A stretch of DNA of 36,571 nt from Arthrobacter celericrescens (GTDB lineage: Bacteria > Actinomycetota > Actinomycetes > Actinomycetales > Micrococcaceae). Below, piece after piece: positions 8,389 to 15,700 of this stretch. Location of the stretch: the NCBI RefSeq assembly GCF_003614925.1, contig NZ_QYLP01000083.1, forward strand, positions 1 to 36,571, in the 5' to 3' direction. The first letter of the stretch is position 1. Each line of letters begins with the position of its first letter. Below the pieces are notes generated by a model that ran no database searches, was not told where the DNA came from, and worked only from the letters and a program-made list of their open reading frames with translations. The translations under genes and the position numbers were made by a program.

Positions 8389-8405
8389 GCCTACTCCCCC
8401 GGGAG
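8389..8405. promoter_or_regulatory. Partial copy of the two-component operator, upstream of the SHOCT gene
   Basis: GCCTACTCCCCCGGGAG is identical over 17 bases to the left part of the 22-bp palindrome at 10321-10342. It lies between the response-regulator stop and the SHOCT start, about 55 bases upstream of the start site expected from TATCCC at 8351-8356 (minus). Binding is inferred. Confidence 0.6.
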
Positions 8406-8419
8406 GCCCCCGGCAGGCC

Positions 8420-9085
8420 TCAGCTGCTCCAGCCGGGCCTTACCAGGCCGGACTCGTAGGCCAGCACCACCAGCTGGGCCCGGTCCCGCACCATGAGCTT
8501 GCTCATGATCCGCGAAACGTGGGTCTTCGCGGTGAGCGGCGTGATGAAGAGCCGCCCGGCGATCTCGGCGTTGTTCAGCCCCTCACCCACCAGGGCCAGC
8601 ACCTCCCGCTCCCGCCCGGTGATCTGGTCCAGCGCCGGCGGTTCCACGGCCGTCCGGCTGTGCACGGCGAGCTGGGCCATGATCCGGCGGGTCACCGACG
8701 GCGAAAGGAGGGCGTCGCCGTCGTGCACCACGCGCACGGCGCGGATCAGCTCGGCCGGTTCGGTGTCCTTGAGCAGGAAGCCCGCGGCGCCGGCGCGGAC
8801 GGCTTCGGCGATGTATTCGTCCAGCTCGAAGGTGGTGAGGATGATGATCCGGGTCCCGGCCAGGCGCGGCTCCGCCGTGATCCGGCGGGTGGCGTCGAGG
8901 CCGTCGCCGTCGGGCATGCGGATGTCCATCAGCACCACGTCCGGCGCCTCGCGCACGGCCAGCCCGACGGCGTCGCGTCCGGTTCCGGCCTCGCCCACCA
9001 CCTGCATGTCCGGCTGGGCGTCCAGCAGCGCGCGGAATCCGGCGCGGATGAGGGTCTGGTCGTCGGCGAGCAGGATGCGGATCAT
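8420..9085 (-). CDS. NarL/LuxR-family response regulator
   Basis: 221-residue two-component regulator. The receiver domain (1-120) has the acidic pocket Asp8/Asp9, phospho-acceptor Asp54 (VLMDIRMPDG), conserved Thr84/85 and Lys106 in LLKDTEP. A LuxR-type helix-turn-helix follows at about 153-215 (ITGREREVLALVGEGLNNAE, then KTHVSRIMSKL). The ATG at 9085 overlaps the kinase stop (ATGA), so the two are made together. Its probable DNA target is the palindrome seen at both ends of this locus. The closest general relatives are LiaR/DesR-type regulators. Confidence 0.94.
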   Translation of the reverse strand: MIRILLADDQTLIRAGFRALLDAQPDMQVVGEAGTGRDAVGLAVREAPDVVLMDIRMPDGDGLDATRRITAEPRLAGTRIIILTTFELDEYIAEAVRAGAAGFLLKDTEPAELIRAVRVVHDGDALLSPSVTRRIMAQLAVHSRTAVEPPALDQITGREREVLALVGEGLNNAEIAGRLFITPLTAKTHVSRIMSKLMVRDRAQLVVLAYESGLVRPGWSS

Positions 9086-10266
9086 GGCCGGGCCTCTTCT
9101 GTTGTCAGCGGGATCCTGGCCTCGACGCGCAGGCCTCTGTTCGGCGGAAGACCATCCGGCGCCAGCAGAGCGAGGCTGCCGCCCAGGCCTTCGACCCGTT
9201 CGCGCATCCCGGTGAGTCCGTTACCGGGTTCCGAATCACCCAGCCCCGCGCCGTCGTCGTCGACGGTGACCACCAGCGTGGTTCCGTCAACCGCAAGGCG
9301 CACGACGGCGGCCGAGGCGCCGGAGTGCCGGCGGACGTTGCTCAGCGCTTCCTGGACCACCCGGTAGGCCGCTTCCTGCTGCGGCTCCCCCACCCCGGGC
9401 AGCTCTGGCGGGCCCTCCAGTTCGACCCGCAGGCCGGCCTGGCGGGCGTGCTCCACCAGTTCCGGGATCCGGGCCAGCCCGGGGCGCGCTCCGGGGTGCA
9501 GCGGTGCATCTTCGCGGAGCACGCCGAGGAGCTGCCGGACCTCCGCAAGGGATTCCTTGCTGGCTGCCTTGATGGCCTCGAGGGCCGGGCGGAGCCTTTC
9601 GGGCTCGTCTGCGCCCAAGTGCAACGCCACGGAGGCCTGGACGTTGATCATGGACAGCGAATGGGCCACTACGTCGTGTATGTCCCGGGCCAGGGTGAGA
9701 CGGTATTCATCCCGCTCGGCCTGCTCTGCTGCTGCACGCTGGCGGCGGTACTCGGCGATCTGCTCCCTGCGCCGCCGGATCCCCTCACCCAACAGCACCA
9801 GGATGGCCGCCCAGGCCGCGGCGGCGGCCGAACGCAGCGGCCAGGCTTCGTCGCCGCTGAGGAGCGACCAGAGCAACACCGTGGCGGCGGCGGCCCCGGC
9901 GCCAAGCCAGGCAAGCAGAATCAGGCCCGCGGCGGCACTCAGCAGCAGCGACACGGCGAACGACACCACCACGGGGCCCCACGGGTAGCCGGCCAGCAGG
10001 TAAGCGAGGGCCGCGGCGAAGGTCAGGGGCAGCATGAGCACCGGCATCCGGCGGCGCAGCAGGAGCGCGGCCGGGCCGGCGAGGAGCAGCGCGAAGGCGA
10101 GCACGTCCAAAGGCCGGGCGCCGTCCTGGCGGCTGGCGGCGAAGACCGTCCCGACCACCTGGATCAGGGCCACGGTGATGGCGATGAAGGACGTGGGCGG
10201 CCCCTTGCGCCTGCCGAATCCCGGACCCCGGTGGAAACCGTGCCCGCCGCTGAAACCGCCCTGCAT
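9082..10266 (-). CDS. Sensor histidine kinase (HisKA_3 / NarL partner)
   Basis: 394 residues. A Gly/His/Phe/Arg-rich N-terminal tail (residues 1-24) precedes about five to six membrane helices (26-165) with almost no extracytoplasmic domain, so it probably senses in or at the membrane. The HisKA_3 dimerisation motif is ARDIHDVVAHSLSMINVQ with phosphorylated His197. The ATPase domain follows: N-box near EALSNVRRHS (307-315), G1 box DDDGAGL (336-342) and G2 GNGLTGMRERV (349-359). The ATG at 10266 lies six bases after TAGGCT (10273-10278), giving a likely leaderless message. First gene of the kinase-regulator operon. Confidence 0.93.
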   Translation of the reverse strand: MQGGFSGGHGFHRGPGFGRRKGPPTSFIAITVALIQVVGTVFAASRQDGARPLDVLAFALLLAGPAALLLRRRMPVLMLPLTFAAALAYLLAGYPWGPVVVSFAVSLLLSAAAGLILLAWLGAGAAAATVLLWSLLSGDEAWPLRSAAAAAWAAILVLLGEGIRRRREQIAEYRRQRAAAEQAERDEYRLTLARDIHDVVAHSLSMINVQASVALHLGADEPERLRPALEAIKAASKESLAEVRQLLGVLREDAPLHPGARPGLARIPELVEHARQAGLRVELEGPPELPGVGEPQQEAAYRVVQEALSNVRRHSGASAAVVRLAVDGTTLVVTVDDDGAGLGDSEPGNGLTGMRERVEGLGGSLALLAPDGLPPNRGLRVEARIPLTTEEARP

Positions 10267-10272
10267 GCTCCG

Positions 10273-10278
10273 AGCCTA
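10273..10278 (-). promoter_or_regulatory. -10 element of the kinase operon
   Basis: TAGGCT on the minus strand ends exactly six bases before the kinase ATG. Transcription would begin at or next to the start codon. No strong -35 hexamer is visible, which fits a promoter that needs an activator bound at 10321-10342. Confidence 0.55.
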
Positions 10279-10320
10279 GCCCCCGGTGCCCGCGGCGTCG
10301 TCCGGTTCAGGGAGCAAACG

Positions 10321-10342
10321 GCCTACTCCCCCGGGAGTAGGC
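10321..10342. promoter_or_regulatory. 22-bp palindromic operator between the kinase and CHRD genes
   Basis: GCCTACTCCC-CC-GGGAGTAGGC is a perfect 10-bp inverted repeat around two bases. Its centre lies about 65 bases upstream of the expected start site on each side (kinase to the left, CHRD gene to the right). A 17-base match occurs at 8389-8405. NarL-type regulators bind inverted repeats of this kind, so this is the best candidate site for the adjacent regulator. Confidence 0.65.
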
Positions 10343-10450
10343 GCCGGGCCGGCCGCACTCTCTGTTTTTGCTCCGCCCCCGGGCGTACCGTGGTCAACGT
10401 TGGGGGACTTCCGGTAAGCAACAGCGCTTGTCTGCAAGGAGGACCAGAAA

Positions 10451-10897
10451 ATGCCCGCAATCCGCACATTCAAACCACTCGTCGTGCTGGGCGCCGTCGC
10501 CGCCCTGGTGGCCGGGGGTGCCGGTGCCGCTACGGCCAATCCGGGAGGGGTTCCGGCGATCCCGCTGAACACCGAACAGGAAGTCACGGGCTCCAATACC
10601 GGTGCCAGCGGCTTCTTCAGCTACACGGTCGACGGCGGGGAGCTCTGCTACACGCTGACGGCGCGCAACCTGTCCGTTGCCGCGGTCGCAGCGCACATCC
10701 ACCTGGCTCCGCGCGGCGTCGCCGGCCCCGTGGTAGTGCCCCTTGCCGTGGGCAGCGGAACCACGTGGACGCTCGATGCCTGCACCACCGCCGATCCCGC
10801 ACTCCTCGCGGAGATTGCGGCCAGCCCCCGCAGCTACTACGTCAACGTGCACACCCCGACCTTCCCGGGTGGTGAGATCCGCGGTCAGCTGAAGTAG
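10451..10897 (+). CDS. Secreted CHRD-domain protein
   Basis: 148 residues. A Sec signal peptide occupies about residues 1-29 (hydrophobic core VVLGAVAALVAGGAGAATA, cleavage near AAT-AN). The rest is one CHRD (chordin-type) domain: AHIHLAP at 81-87 and the closing YYVNVHTPTFPGGEIRGQL are hallmarks. Cys66 and Cys111 could form a disulfide. Bacterial CHRD proteins are extracellular beta proteins without a settled function. AAGGAGG at 10436-10442 sets the start eight bases later. Divergent from the kinase operon and sharing the palindrome at 10321-10342, it is a likely target of that system. A possible -10 is TACCGT at 10386-10391. Confidence 0.9.
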   Translation: MPAIRTFKPLVVLGAVAALVAGGAGAATANPGGVPAIPLNTEQEVTGSNTGASGFFSYTVDGGELCYTLTARNLSVAAVAAHIHLAPRGVAGPVVVPLAVGSGTTWTLDACTTADPALLAEIAASPRSYYVNVHTPTFPGGEIRGQLK

Positions 10898-10922
10898 GGC
10901 GGACACAAGCCCGCTTAACAGG

Positions 10923-10955
10923 CGACGGCGGCAGCCAGGCTGGCTGCCGCCGTCG
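10923..10955. terminator. Bidirectional hairpin between the CHRD gene and folD
   Basis: A perfect 15-bp stem (arms 10923-10937 and 10941-10955, GGC loop) lies between two convergent genes. There is no T tract on either strand, as is common for high-GC actinobacterial terminators. Confidence 0.75.
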
Positions 10956-11012
10956 TCGTGGCGGGTGGACGCACAGCCGTGCGTCCGGTTGCTTTGGTGC
11001 TTAGCCGGAAGG

Positions 11013-11909
11013 TCAGGCCTTGGCGGCGGCTGCCCGTTCCGCGGCCTCGACCACGTTGGTCATGAGCAGCGCGACGGTCATCGGTCCGACGCCGCCCGGG
11101 TTCGGGGAAATGTAGCCCGCGACCTCGGCCGCGGCCGGCTCGATGTCGCCGTAGATCTTGCTCTTCCCGGTCTCCGGATCCGTCTCACGCGTCACACCCA
11201 CGTCCAGCACGGCGGCACCGGGCTTGACGTCCGCGGCCTTGACGATGTGCTTCGCCCCCGCGGCGCCCACGATCACATCAGCCTGCTTCAGGAGTTCGGA
11301 CATGTTGGGGGTACCCGTGTGGACAACCGTCACGGTCGCGTTGACCTCGCGGCGCGTGAGCAGAAGCGGCATCGGCCGACCGATGGTCACACCGCGGCCG
11401 ACTACGACGACGTGCTTGCCCTTGAGGTCGTAGCCGTTGCGCAGGAGCAGCTCGATCACGCCACGGGGCGTGCACGGCAGCGGTGTGTCGATCTGCCCGT
11501 TGACGTTGAGCACGAGCTTGCCGAGGTTGGTCGGGTGCAGGCCGTCGGCGTCCTTGGCGGGGTCGATGCGCTCGAGGATGGCGTCCGTGTCCAGGTGCTT
11601 CGGCAACGGCAGCTGCACGATGTACCCGTGGCAGGCCGGGTCCGCGTTGAGCTCGTCGATGAGGGCCTCGACCTGCTGCTGGGTCGCGTCCGCCGGCAGC
11701 TCCTTCTGGATCGAGTTCATCCCGATCGCCTTGGACTGCTTGTGCTTCATGCCGACGTACAGCTGCGAGGCCGGGTCGGCACCGACCAGCACTGTGGCGA
11801 TACCCGGGGTAACGCCCCGGGCCTTGAGCGCGGCGACGCGTTCGGTCAGTTCGGCCTTGATGGAGGCAGAGGCTGCCTTGCCGTCGAGGATCTTGGCGGT
11901 CTGTGCCAT
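11013..11909 (-). CDS. folD: Bifunctional methylene-THF dehydrogenase / methenyl-THF cyclohydrolase
   Basis: 298 residues from ATG 11909. FolD interconverts 5,10-methylene-THF and 10-formyl-THF with NADP. The active-site Tyr51 and Lys55 are in YVGMKHK, the folate-binding Asp122 is in [10 protein letters not shown], the actinobacterial NADP loop is [12 protein letters not shown] (168-179), and the closing signature is [10 protein letters not shown] (269-278). A GTG at 11921 overlaps the glyA stop (GTGA) and would add four residues; either way folD is translationally coupled to glyA and should share its ZTP riboswitch. Long in-frame readings upstream run through glyA in the wrong frame and are spurious. 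Confidence 0.97.
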   Translation of the reverse strand: MAQTAKILDGKAASASIKAELTERVAALKARGVTPGIATVLVGADPASQLYVGMKHKQSKAIGMNSIQKELPADATQQQVEALIDELNADPACHGYIVQLPLPKHLDTDAILERIDPAKDADGLHPTNLGKLVLNVNGQIDTPLPCTPRGVIELLLRNGYDLKGKHVVVVGRGVTIGRPMPLLLTRREVNATVTVVHTGTPNMSELLKQADVIVGAAGAKHIVKAADVKPGAAVLDVGVTRETDPETGKSKIYGDIEPAAAEVAGYISPNPGGVGPMTVALLMTNVVEAAERAAAAKA

Positions 11910-11917
11910 CGATGCGT

Positions 11918-13213
11918 TCACCACTGTTCGTGCTCGGGGTAGAGGGGGAAGTCGGCGGCCAGCTTGTCGACGCGGGCCTGCAGGGCCTCGACGTCGGTGG
12001 CGGAGCCGGCCTTGAGGGCGGTGGCGATGATGTCGGCGACCTCGGTGAACTCGGCCGCACCGAAGCCGCGGGTGGCCAGGGCCGGGGTACCGATGCGCAG
12101 GCCGGAGGTGACCATCGGCGGGCGCGGGTCGAACGGCACCGCATTGCGGTTGACCGTGATGCCCACGGAGTGCAGGAGGTCTTCGGCCTGCTGGCCGTCC
12201 AGCTGGGAGTTGCGCAGGTCCACCAGGACCAGGTGCACGTCGGTGCCGCCAGTGAGGACCGAGACGCCGGCCTCGGCGACGTCGGACTGGGTAAGGCGTT
12301 CGGCGATGATCTTGGCGCCCTCGAGGACGCGCTCCTGGCGCTCCTTGAATTCCTCGCTGCCGGCGATCTTGAAGGCTACGGCCTTGGCGGCGATGACGTG
12401 CATGAGCGGGCCGCCCTGCTGGCCGGGGAAGACGTTGGAGTTGATCTTCTTGCCGAATTCTTCCTTGGCGAGGATCACGCCGGAACGCGGGCCGGCGAGG
12501 GTCTTGTGCACGGTGGAGGTGACGACGTCGGAGTACGGCACCGGGCTCGGGTGCAGGCCGGCGGCGACCAGGCCGGCGAAGTGGGCCATGTCGGTCCACA
12601 GGTAGGCGCCGACCTCGTCCGCAATGGAGCGGAAGGCGGCGAAGTCGAGGTGGCGCGGGTAGGCGGACCAGCCGGCGATGATGACCTGCGGCTTTTCGGC
12701 CAGGGCCTGCTCGCGCAGCTTGTCCATGTCCACGCGGAAGGTGTCTTCTTCCACCTGGTAGGCGGCAACCTGGTACAGCTTGCCGGAGAAGTTCAGCTTC
12801 ATGCCGTGCGTCAGGTGGCCGCCGTGGGCCAGGGACAGGCCGAGGATCTTGTCACCCGGGTTGATCAGGGCGGAGAGGGCAGCAGCGTTGGCCTGCGCGC
12901 CGGAGTGCGGCTGGACGTTGGCGAACTCGGCACCGAAGAGGTCCTTGACGCGGCTGATGGCGAGGTTCTCTGCGACATCGACATATTCGCAGCCGCCGTA
13001 GTAGCGCTTGCCCGGGTAACCCTCGGCGTACTTGTTGGTCAGAACGGAGCCCTGTGCTTCCATGACGGCGCGGGGGGCGAAGTTTTCGGAGGCGATCATT
13101 TCCAGGGTGCCGCGCTGGCGGCCGAGTTCCTGTTCCAGGACGGCTGCGATCTCGGGATCGAGTTCGGCTAGCGGCTGGTTGCTAATGGTCGCGGAGGTGA
13201 GGTTGGTCGACAC
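11918..13213 (-). CDS. glyA: Serine hydroxymethyltransferase
   Basis: 431 residues from GTG 13213, chosen because AGGAG lies six bases upstream; an in-frame TTG at 13249 would add 12 residues without such a site. GlyA is a PLP enzyme converting serine plus THF to glycine plus 5,10-methylene-THF. The PLP lysine is Lys237 in [14 protein letters not shown]; Asp208 and His211 (WTDMAHFAG) contact the cofactor; the N-terminal EMIASENF (38-45) and [13 protein letters not shown] (62-74) are family hallmarks. It is the first gene of glyA-folD, downstream of a ~100-nt leader with a ZTP riboswitch, and so is probably induced when 10-formyl-THF is limiting. Confidence 0.97.
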   Translation of the reverse strand: MSTNLTSATISNQPLAELDPEIAAVLEQELGRQRGTLEMIASENFAPRAVMEAQGSVLTNKYAEGYPGKRYYGGCEYVDVAENLAISRVKDLFGAEFANVQPHSGAQANAAALSALINPGDKILGLSLAHGGHLTHGMKLNFSGKLYQVAAYQVEEDTFRVDMDKLREQALAEKPQVIIAGWSAYPRHLDFAAFRSIADEVGAYLWTDMAHFAGLVAAGLHPSPVPYSDVVTSTVHKTLAGPRSGVILAKEEFGKKINSNVFPGQQGGPLMHVIAAKAVAFKIAGSEEFKERQERVLEGAKIIAERLTQSDVAEAGVSVLTGGTDVHLVLVDLRNSQLDGQQAEDLLHSVGITVNRNAVPFDPRPPMVTSGLRIGTPALATRGFGAAEFTEVADIIATALKAGSATDVEALQARVDKLAADFPLYPEHEQW

Positions 13214-13280
13214 AAAGATCTCCTGGCTAGGCAACGTGGTACTGCTCAAAGGTCAGGCTACCGTCTGGCATATCCCGAAC

Positions 13281-13314
13281 GCCTCATAATTACGGGAAAA
13301 ATAGCTAATGAGGC
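13281..13314 (-). promoter_or_regulatory. Second hairpin in the glyA leader
   Basis: GCCTCAT (13281-13287) pairs with ATGAGGC (13308-13314) around an A/T-rich loop that holds TTTTT on the transcript strand. It lies between the riboswitch and the glyA ribosome site. Role unknown; it could be a pause or anti-terminator element. Confidence 0.4.
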
Positions 13315-13320
13315 ATGGCG

Positions 13321-13422
13321 GGGCCGAAGGTAATACGTGACCCTCGGCCCAGGCGTACGATCCGTGGTCTTCATCCGTGCCGCTCCCTGGTGGTTCACCA
13401 CCCAACGCCAGTCGCGACGGCT
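13321..13422 (-). promoter_or_regulatory. ZTP (pfl) riboswitch with hairpin expression platform, upstream of glyA-folD
   Basis: Read on the minus strand, all conserved parts of the pfl/ZTP aptamer occur in order: P1 5' arm GCCG (13421-13418); GACTGGCG (13413-13406); a stem-loop GGTGG-TGAA-CCACC (13402-13389); GGGAG (13387-13383) running into the P1 3' arm CGGC (13382-13379); a 23-base linker; and the hallmark CGCCTGGGC (13355-13347). GGCG of the second element can pair with CGCC of the last to form the pseudoknot. An overlapping 10-bp hairpin (arms 13341-13350 and 13321-13330) uses the GGGC of the aptamer, a plausible off-state. ZTP riboswitches are known upstream of glyA, folD and purine genes. 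Confidence 0.88.
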
Positions 13423-13425
13423 TTA

Positions 13426-13431
13426 ACAGTA
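13426..13431 (-). promoter_or_regulatory. -10 element of the glyA transcript
   Basis: TACTGT on the minus strand lies four bases before the riboswitch P1 arm, so a start about seven bases downstream would fall at the first aptamer bases. No clear -35 was found. Confidence 0.45.
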
Positions 13432-13480
13432 CAGCAGCCGCGCAGTTCACCGGCCACGCAGTGCTGCGGCCACGCGACGG

Positions 13481-13486
13481 TAGGCT
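13481..13486 (+). promoter_or_regulatory. -10 element of purU, leaderless
   Basis: TAGGCT ends six bases before the purU GTG; no ribosome site lies between them. The same hexamer at the same spacing precedes the kinase gene, and at seven bases the gamma-carbonic-anhydrase gene. Confidence 0.6.
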
Positions 13487-13492
13487 TGTCTG

Positions 13493-14353
13493 GTGATTGA
13501 CTCCGCCCTTCCCGCGTCTTTTGTTGTAACCCTGTCCTGCCCGGACCGCCCCGGAATCGTGCACGCCGTGGCCGGCGCCCTGCTTGAAGCGGGCTGCAAC
13601 ATCGCCGATTCCCAGCAGTACGGCAGCCCCACCACCGGGAACTTCTTCATGCGGGTGGAGGCCACCACGTCGTCCCCCCAGGAAGGACTGGCGGCGGCCC
13701 TGGAACCGGTGGCGGCCGAGTTCGGCATGAAGTGGGAAATCAACCCCGTGGGCCGGAAGCTGCGCACGCTGATCATGGGTTCCAAGGACGCCCACTGCCT
13801 CAACGACCTCCTCTTCCAGCAGCGCAGCGGAACCCTGCCCATCGAGGTGCCCGCCATCGTCTCGAACCACCGGGACCTCGAGGGCCTGGCCGAGTTCTAC
13901 GGGATCCCGTTCCACCACATCCCCGTCACCGCGGACACCAAGCAGCAGGCCGAGGCGCAGCTGCTGGAACTGCTCAAGGAGCACGACGTCGAACTGACCG
14001 TACTGGCCCGCTACATGCAGGTGCTGTCCAATGAGCTGTGCACCGAACTCAACGGCAAGGCCATCAACATCCACCACTCCTTCCTGCCGTCCTTCAAGGG
14101 CGCCAAGCCCTACCACCAGGCGCACGCCCGCGGCGTGAAGCTGATCGGCGCCACCGCGCATTACGTGACGGCGGACCTGGACGAAGGCCCGATCATCGAA
14201 CAGGAAGTCATCCGCGTGGACCACGCCCGCACGGCCGCCCAGTTCGTGCAGATGGGACGGGACGTCGAAGGCCGGACCCTCGTGCAGGCCGTGCAGTGGC
14301 ACGCCGAGCACCGGGTCCTCCTGGACGGCACCCGAACGGTCGTTTTCAACTAG
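13493..14353 (+). CDS. purU: Formyltetrahydrofolate deformylase
   Basis: 286 residues from GTG 13493. PurU hydrolyses 10-formyl-THF to formate and THF, feeding formate to PurT and keeping the THF pool free. An N-terminal ACT domain (about 9-85, starting FVVTLSCPDRPGIVHAV) precedes the formyltransferase-fold catalytic domain. Catalytic Asn192, His194 and Asp230 are visible in NIHHSFLPSFKGAKPYHQAH and ADLDEGPIIEQ, aligned with PurN Asn106, His108 and Asp144. It is divergent from the riboswitch-controlled glyA-folD operon across ~70 bases, so three folate one-carbon enzymes are clustered here. Confidence 0.96.
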   Translation: MIDSALPASFVVTLSCPDRPGIVHAVAGALLEAGCNIADSQQYGSPTTGNFFMRVEATTSSPQEGLAAALEPVAAEFGMKWEINPVGRKLRTLIMGSKDAHCLNDLLFQQRSGTLPIEVPAIVSNHRDLEGLAEFYGIPFHHIPVTADTKQQAEAQLLELLKEHDVELTVLARYMQVLSNELCTELNGKAINIHHSFLPSFKGAKPYHQAHARGVKLIGATAHYVTADLDEGPIIEQEVIRVDHARTAAQFVQMGRDVEGRTLVQAVQWHAEHRVLLDGTRTVVFN

Positions 14354-14365
14354 CCCCGCCGCCCA

Positions 14366-14395
14366 AGTAACTCGCAGTTAAGGCAGCCAGTTGCG
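14366..14395. repeat. Partial, degenerate copy of the REP-like palindrome
   Basis: AACTCGCAGTT (14369-14379) and AGTTGCG (14388-14394) resemble the arm core of the palindrome at 15078-15145. It lies just after purU and before the methyltransferase promoter. Too degraded for certainty. Confidence 0.4.
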
Positions 14396-14400
14396 GGGTC

Positions 14401-14406
14401 TACCCT
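14401..14406 (+). promoter_or_regulatory. -10 element of the methyltransferase gene, leaderless
   Basis: TACCCT ends six bases before the ATG at 14413, with no ribosome site between. Confidence 0.5.
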
Positions 14407-14412
14407 TGAACC

Positions 14413-15087
14413 ATGGAGGGGGATCCACAGCGCGGTGTTAACTACGAAACGGACCTGGCGACTTACTACAACCGCGAGGCCGCAGCCCGGGACGCGAGGC
14501 CGCTGACCTCCCGGCGGGTGGCCTGCCGGGAGTGGTTCATCCGGCAGCTCAAGTCCGAGCACCGGCACGCCCTGCTGGAACTCGGCTGCGGCTCCGGCGT
14601 CGACGGCCTCGGCTTCGTGCAGGCGGGACTGCACTACGCCGGCGTCGACCTCTCGGAGGAAAGCGTCCGGCTGGCCCGCGCCAAGGGCCTGGACACCTCG
14701 GTGGCCAGCGGCCGCTCCCTGCCGTTCGCCGACGCCGCGTTCCCGGCGGCCTGGACGATGAGTACCCTTCTGCATGTGCCCAACAGCGCCATCGACGACG
14801 TCGTCAGTGAACTCGTGCGGGTCACCGCACCGGGTGCGCCGATCGCCGTCGGGCTCTGGTCGGGGGACGACGAAGAGGTCCTGAACCCGGAGGACGACAT
14901 CGAGCCGCGGCGCTTCTTCAGCCGCCGGAGCGATGGCGCTGTGCGGGAGATCTTCGGCCGGCACGGCACGGTGGAGCATTTCGAAACGTGGCCGGAAGGG
15001 CAGGGCGCCGAATCCGGGCCGGGCGCCGGGCAGTGGGTGCAGCACTACCAGTTCCTGGTGCTGCGGACTCCCGGCCAACCCAACTAG
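14413..15087 (+). CDS. Class I SAM-dependent methyltransferase
   Basis: 224 residues. Rossmann methyltransferase of the Methyltransf_11 type: motif I LLELGCGSGVDG (54-65), the acidic residue ending strand 2 in AGVDLSEE (76-83), and motif IV around AWTMSTLLHVPN. Substrate cannot be told; there is no recognisable specificity domain. The start follows TACCCT by six bases. The last codons (Gln-Pro-Asn) and the TAG stop lie inside the left arm of a 68-bp palindromic repeat, so the present C-terminus was probably set by that repeat. Downstream is a gamma-carbonic-anhydrase-like gene with its own promoter. Confidence 0.85.
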   Translation: MEGDPQRGVNYETDLATYYNREAAARDARPLTSRRVACREWFIRQLKSEHRHALLELGCGSGVDGLGFVQAGLHYAGVDLSEESVRLARAKGLDTSVASGRSLPFADAAFPAAWTMSTLLHVPNSAIDDVVSELVRVTAPGAPIAVGLWSGDDEEVLNPEDDIEPRRFFSRRSDGAVREIFGRHGTVEHFETWPEGQGAESGPGAGQWVQHYQFLVLRTPGQPN

Positions 15088-15145
15088 CTCGCAGTAGTTG
15101 TCGTTTTGGGCGCCCATAACGACAACAAATGCGACCCAGTTGGGT
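15078..15145. repeat. 68-bp REP-like imperfect palindrome
   Basis: Two 34-base arms meet at GGGCGCCC (15108-15115). The arms match in ACCCAACT, TCGCA, GTTGTCGTT and TGGGC, with mismatches between. It overlaps the methyltransferase stop codon and ends before the promoter of the next gene. A half copy lies at 36464-36485 and a degraded one near 14366-14395, so it looks like a dispersed genomic element and not a simple terminator. It could also act as a terminator. Confidence 0.8.
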
Positions 15146-15158
15146 GGGCCCGCTCGGC

Positions 15159-15164
15159 TAGGCT
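15159..15164 (+). promoter_or_regulatory. -10 element of the gamma-carbonic-anhydrase-like gene, leaderless
   Basis: TAGGCT ends seven bases before the ATG at 15172. Confidence 0.55.
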
Positions 15165-15171
15165 TGCCTGC

Positions 15172-15690
15172 ATGGCTCCCATTTACACCTTCGCCGGGGA
15201 CACCCCGGAGATCCATGAAACGGCCTTCGTGGCCCCGAGCGCCTCGATCATCGGCAAGGCCAGCCTGGCCGAAGACGCGAGCGCCTTCTACGGCGTCTCG
15301 GTGCGCGCAGACACCGCCGCGATCAGCGTGGGCGCGGGCTCGAACCTGCAGGACAATGTGGTGCTGCACGCCGATCCCGGCTTCCCCTGCACCGTGGGCG
15401 AGCGGGTCAGTGTGGGCCACTCCGCCGTCGTGCACGGCTGCACTGTGGAGGACGACTGCCTCATCGGCATGAGCGCCACCATCCTGAACGGCGCGGTGAT
15501 CGGCACCGGCTCACTCGTGGCCGCCGGAGCCGTGGTGCTGGAAGGAACCATCGTCCCGCCCCGTTCCCTGGTGGCTGGTGTCCCGGCGAAGGTCCGCCGG
15601 GAGCTCAGCGACGAGGAGTTCGAAGGCGTCAAGCACAACGCCGCCCACTACGTGGAGCTCGCGGCGGCGCACCGGAAAATGCACGCCTAG
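15172..15690 (+). CDS. Gamma-carbonic-anhydrase-like hexapeptide-repeat protein
   Basis: 172 residues from ATG 15172; the upstream in-frame ATG at 15106 lies in the palindromic repeat and before the promoter, so it is rejected. Left-handed beta-helix protein of the YrdA/CaiE/PaaY group. The metal-ligand histidines His66 (NVVLHAD), His83 and His88 (GHSAVVHGC) are all present, so a Zn or Fe site is likely. The hexapeptide ladder runs from about residue 17 to 140, followed by a C-terminal helix (LSDEEFEGVKHNAAHYVELA). Carbonic anhydrase activity is only shown for some relatives; thioesterase activity is known for PaaY. It converges on davB with a 10-base gap. Confidence 0.88.
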   Translation: MAPIYTFAGDTPEIHETAFVAPSASIIGKASLAEDASAFYGVSVRADTAAISVGAGSNLQDNVVLHADPGFPCTVGERVSVGHSAVVHGCTVEDDCLIGMSATILNGAVIGTGSLVAAGAVVLEGTIVPPRSLVAGVPAKVRRELSDEEFEGVKHNAAHYVELAAAHRKMHA

Positions 15691-15700
15691 TGGAGCCGGG

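Noticed and set aside
11910..12599. Upstream extension of folD through glyA
   Set aside because: The frame is Arg/Pro/Gly-rich noise inside glyA; FolD homology starts at ATG 11909.
13253..14311. A 352-codon open frame on the minus strand over purU
   Set aside because: Antisense shadow of purU; it also crosses the riboswitch. No family motif.
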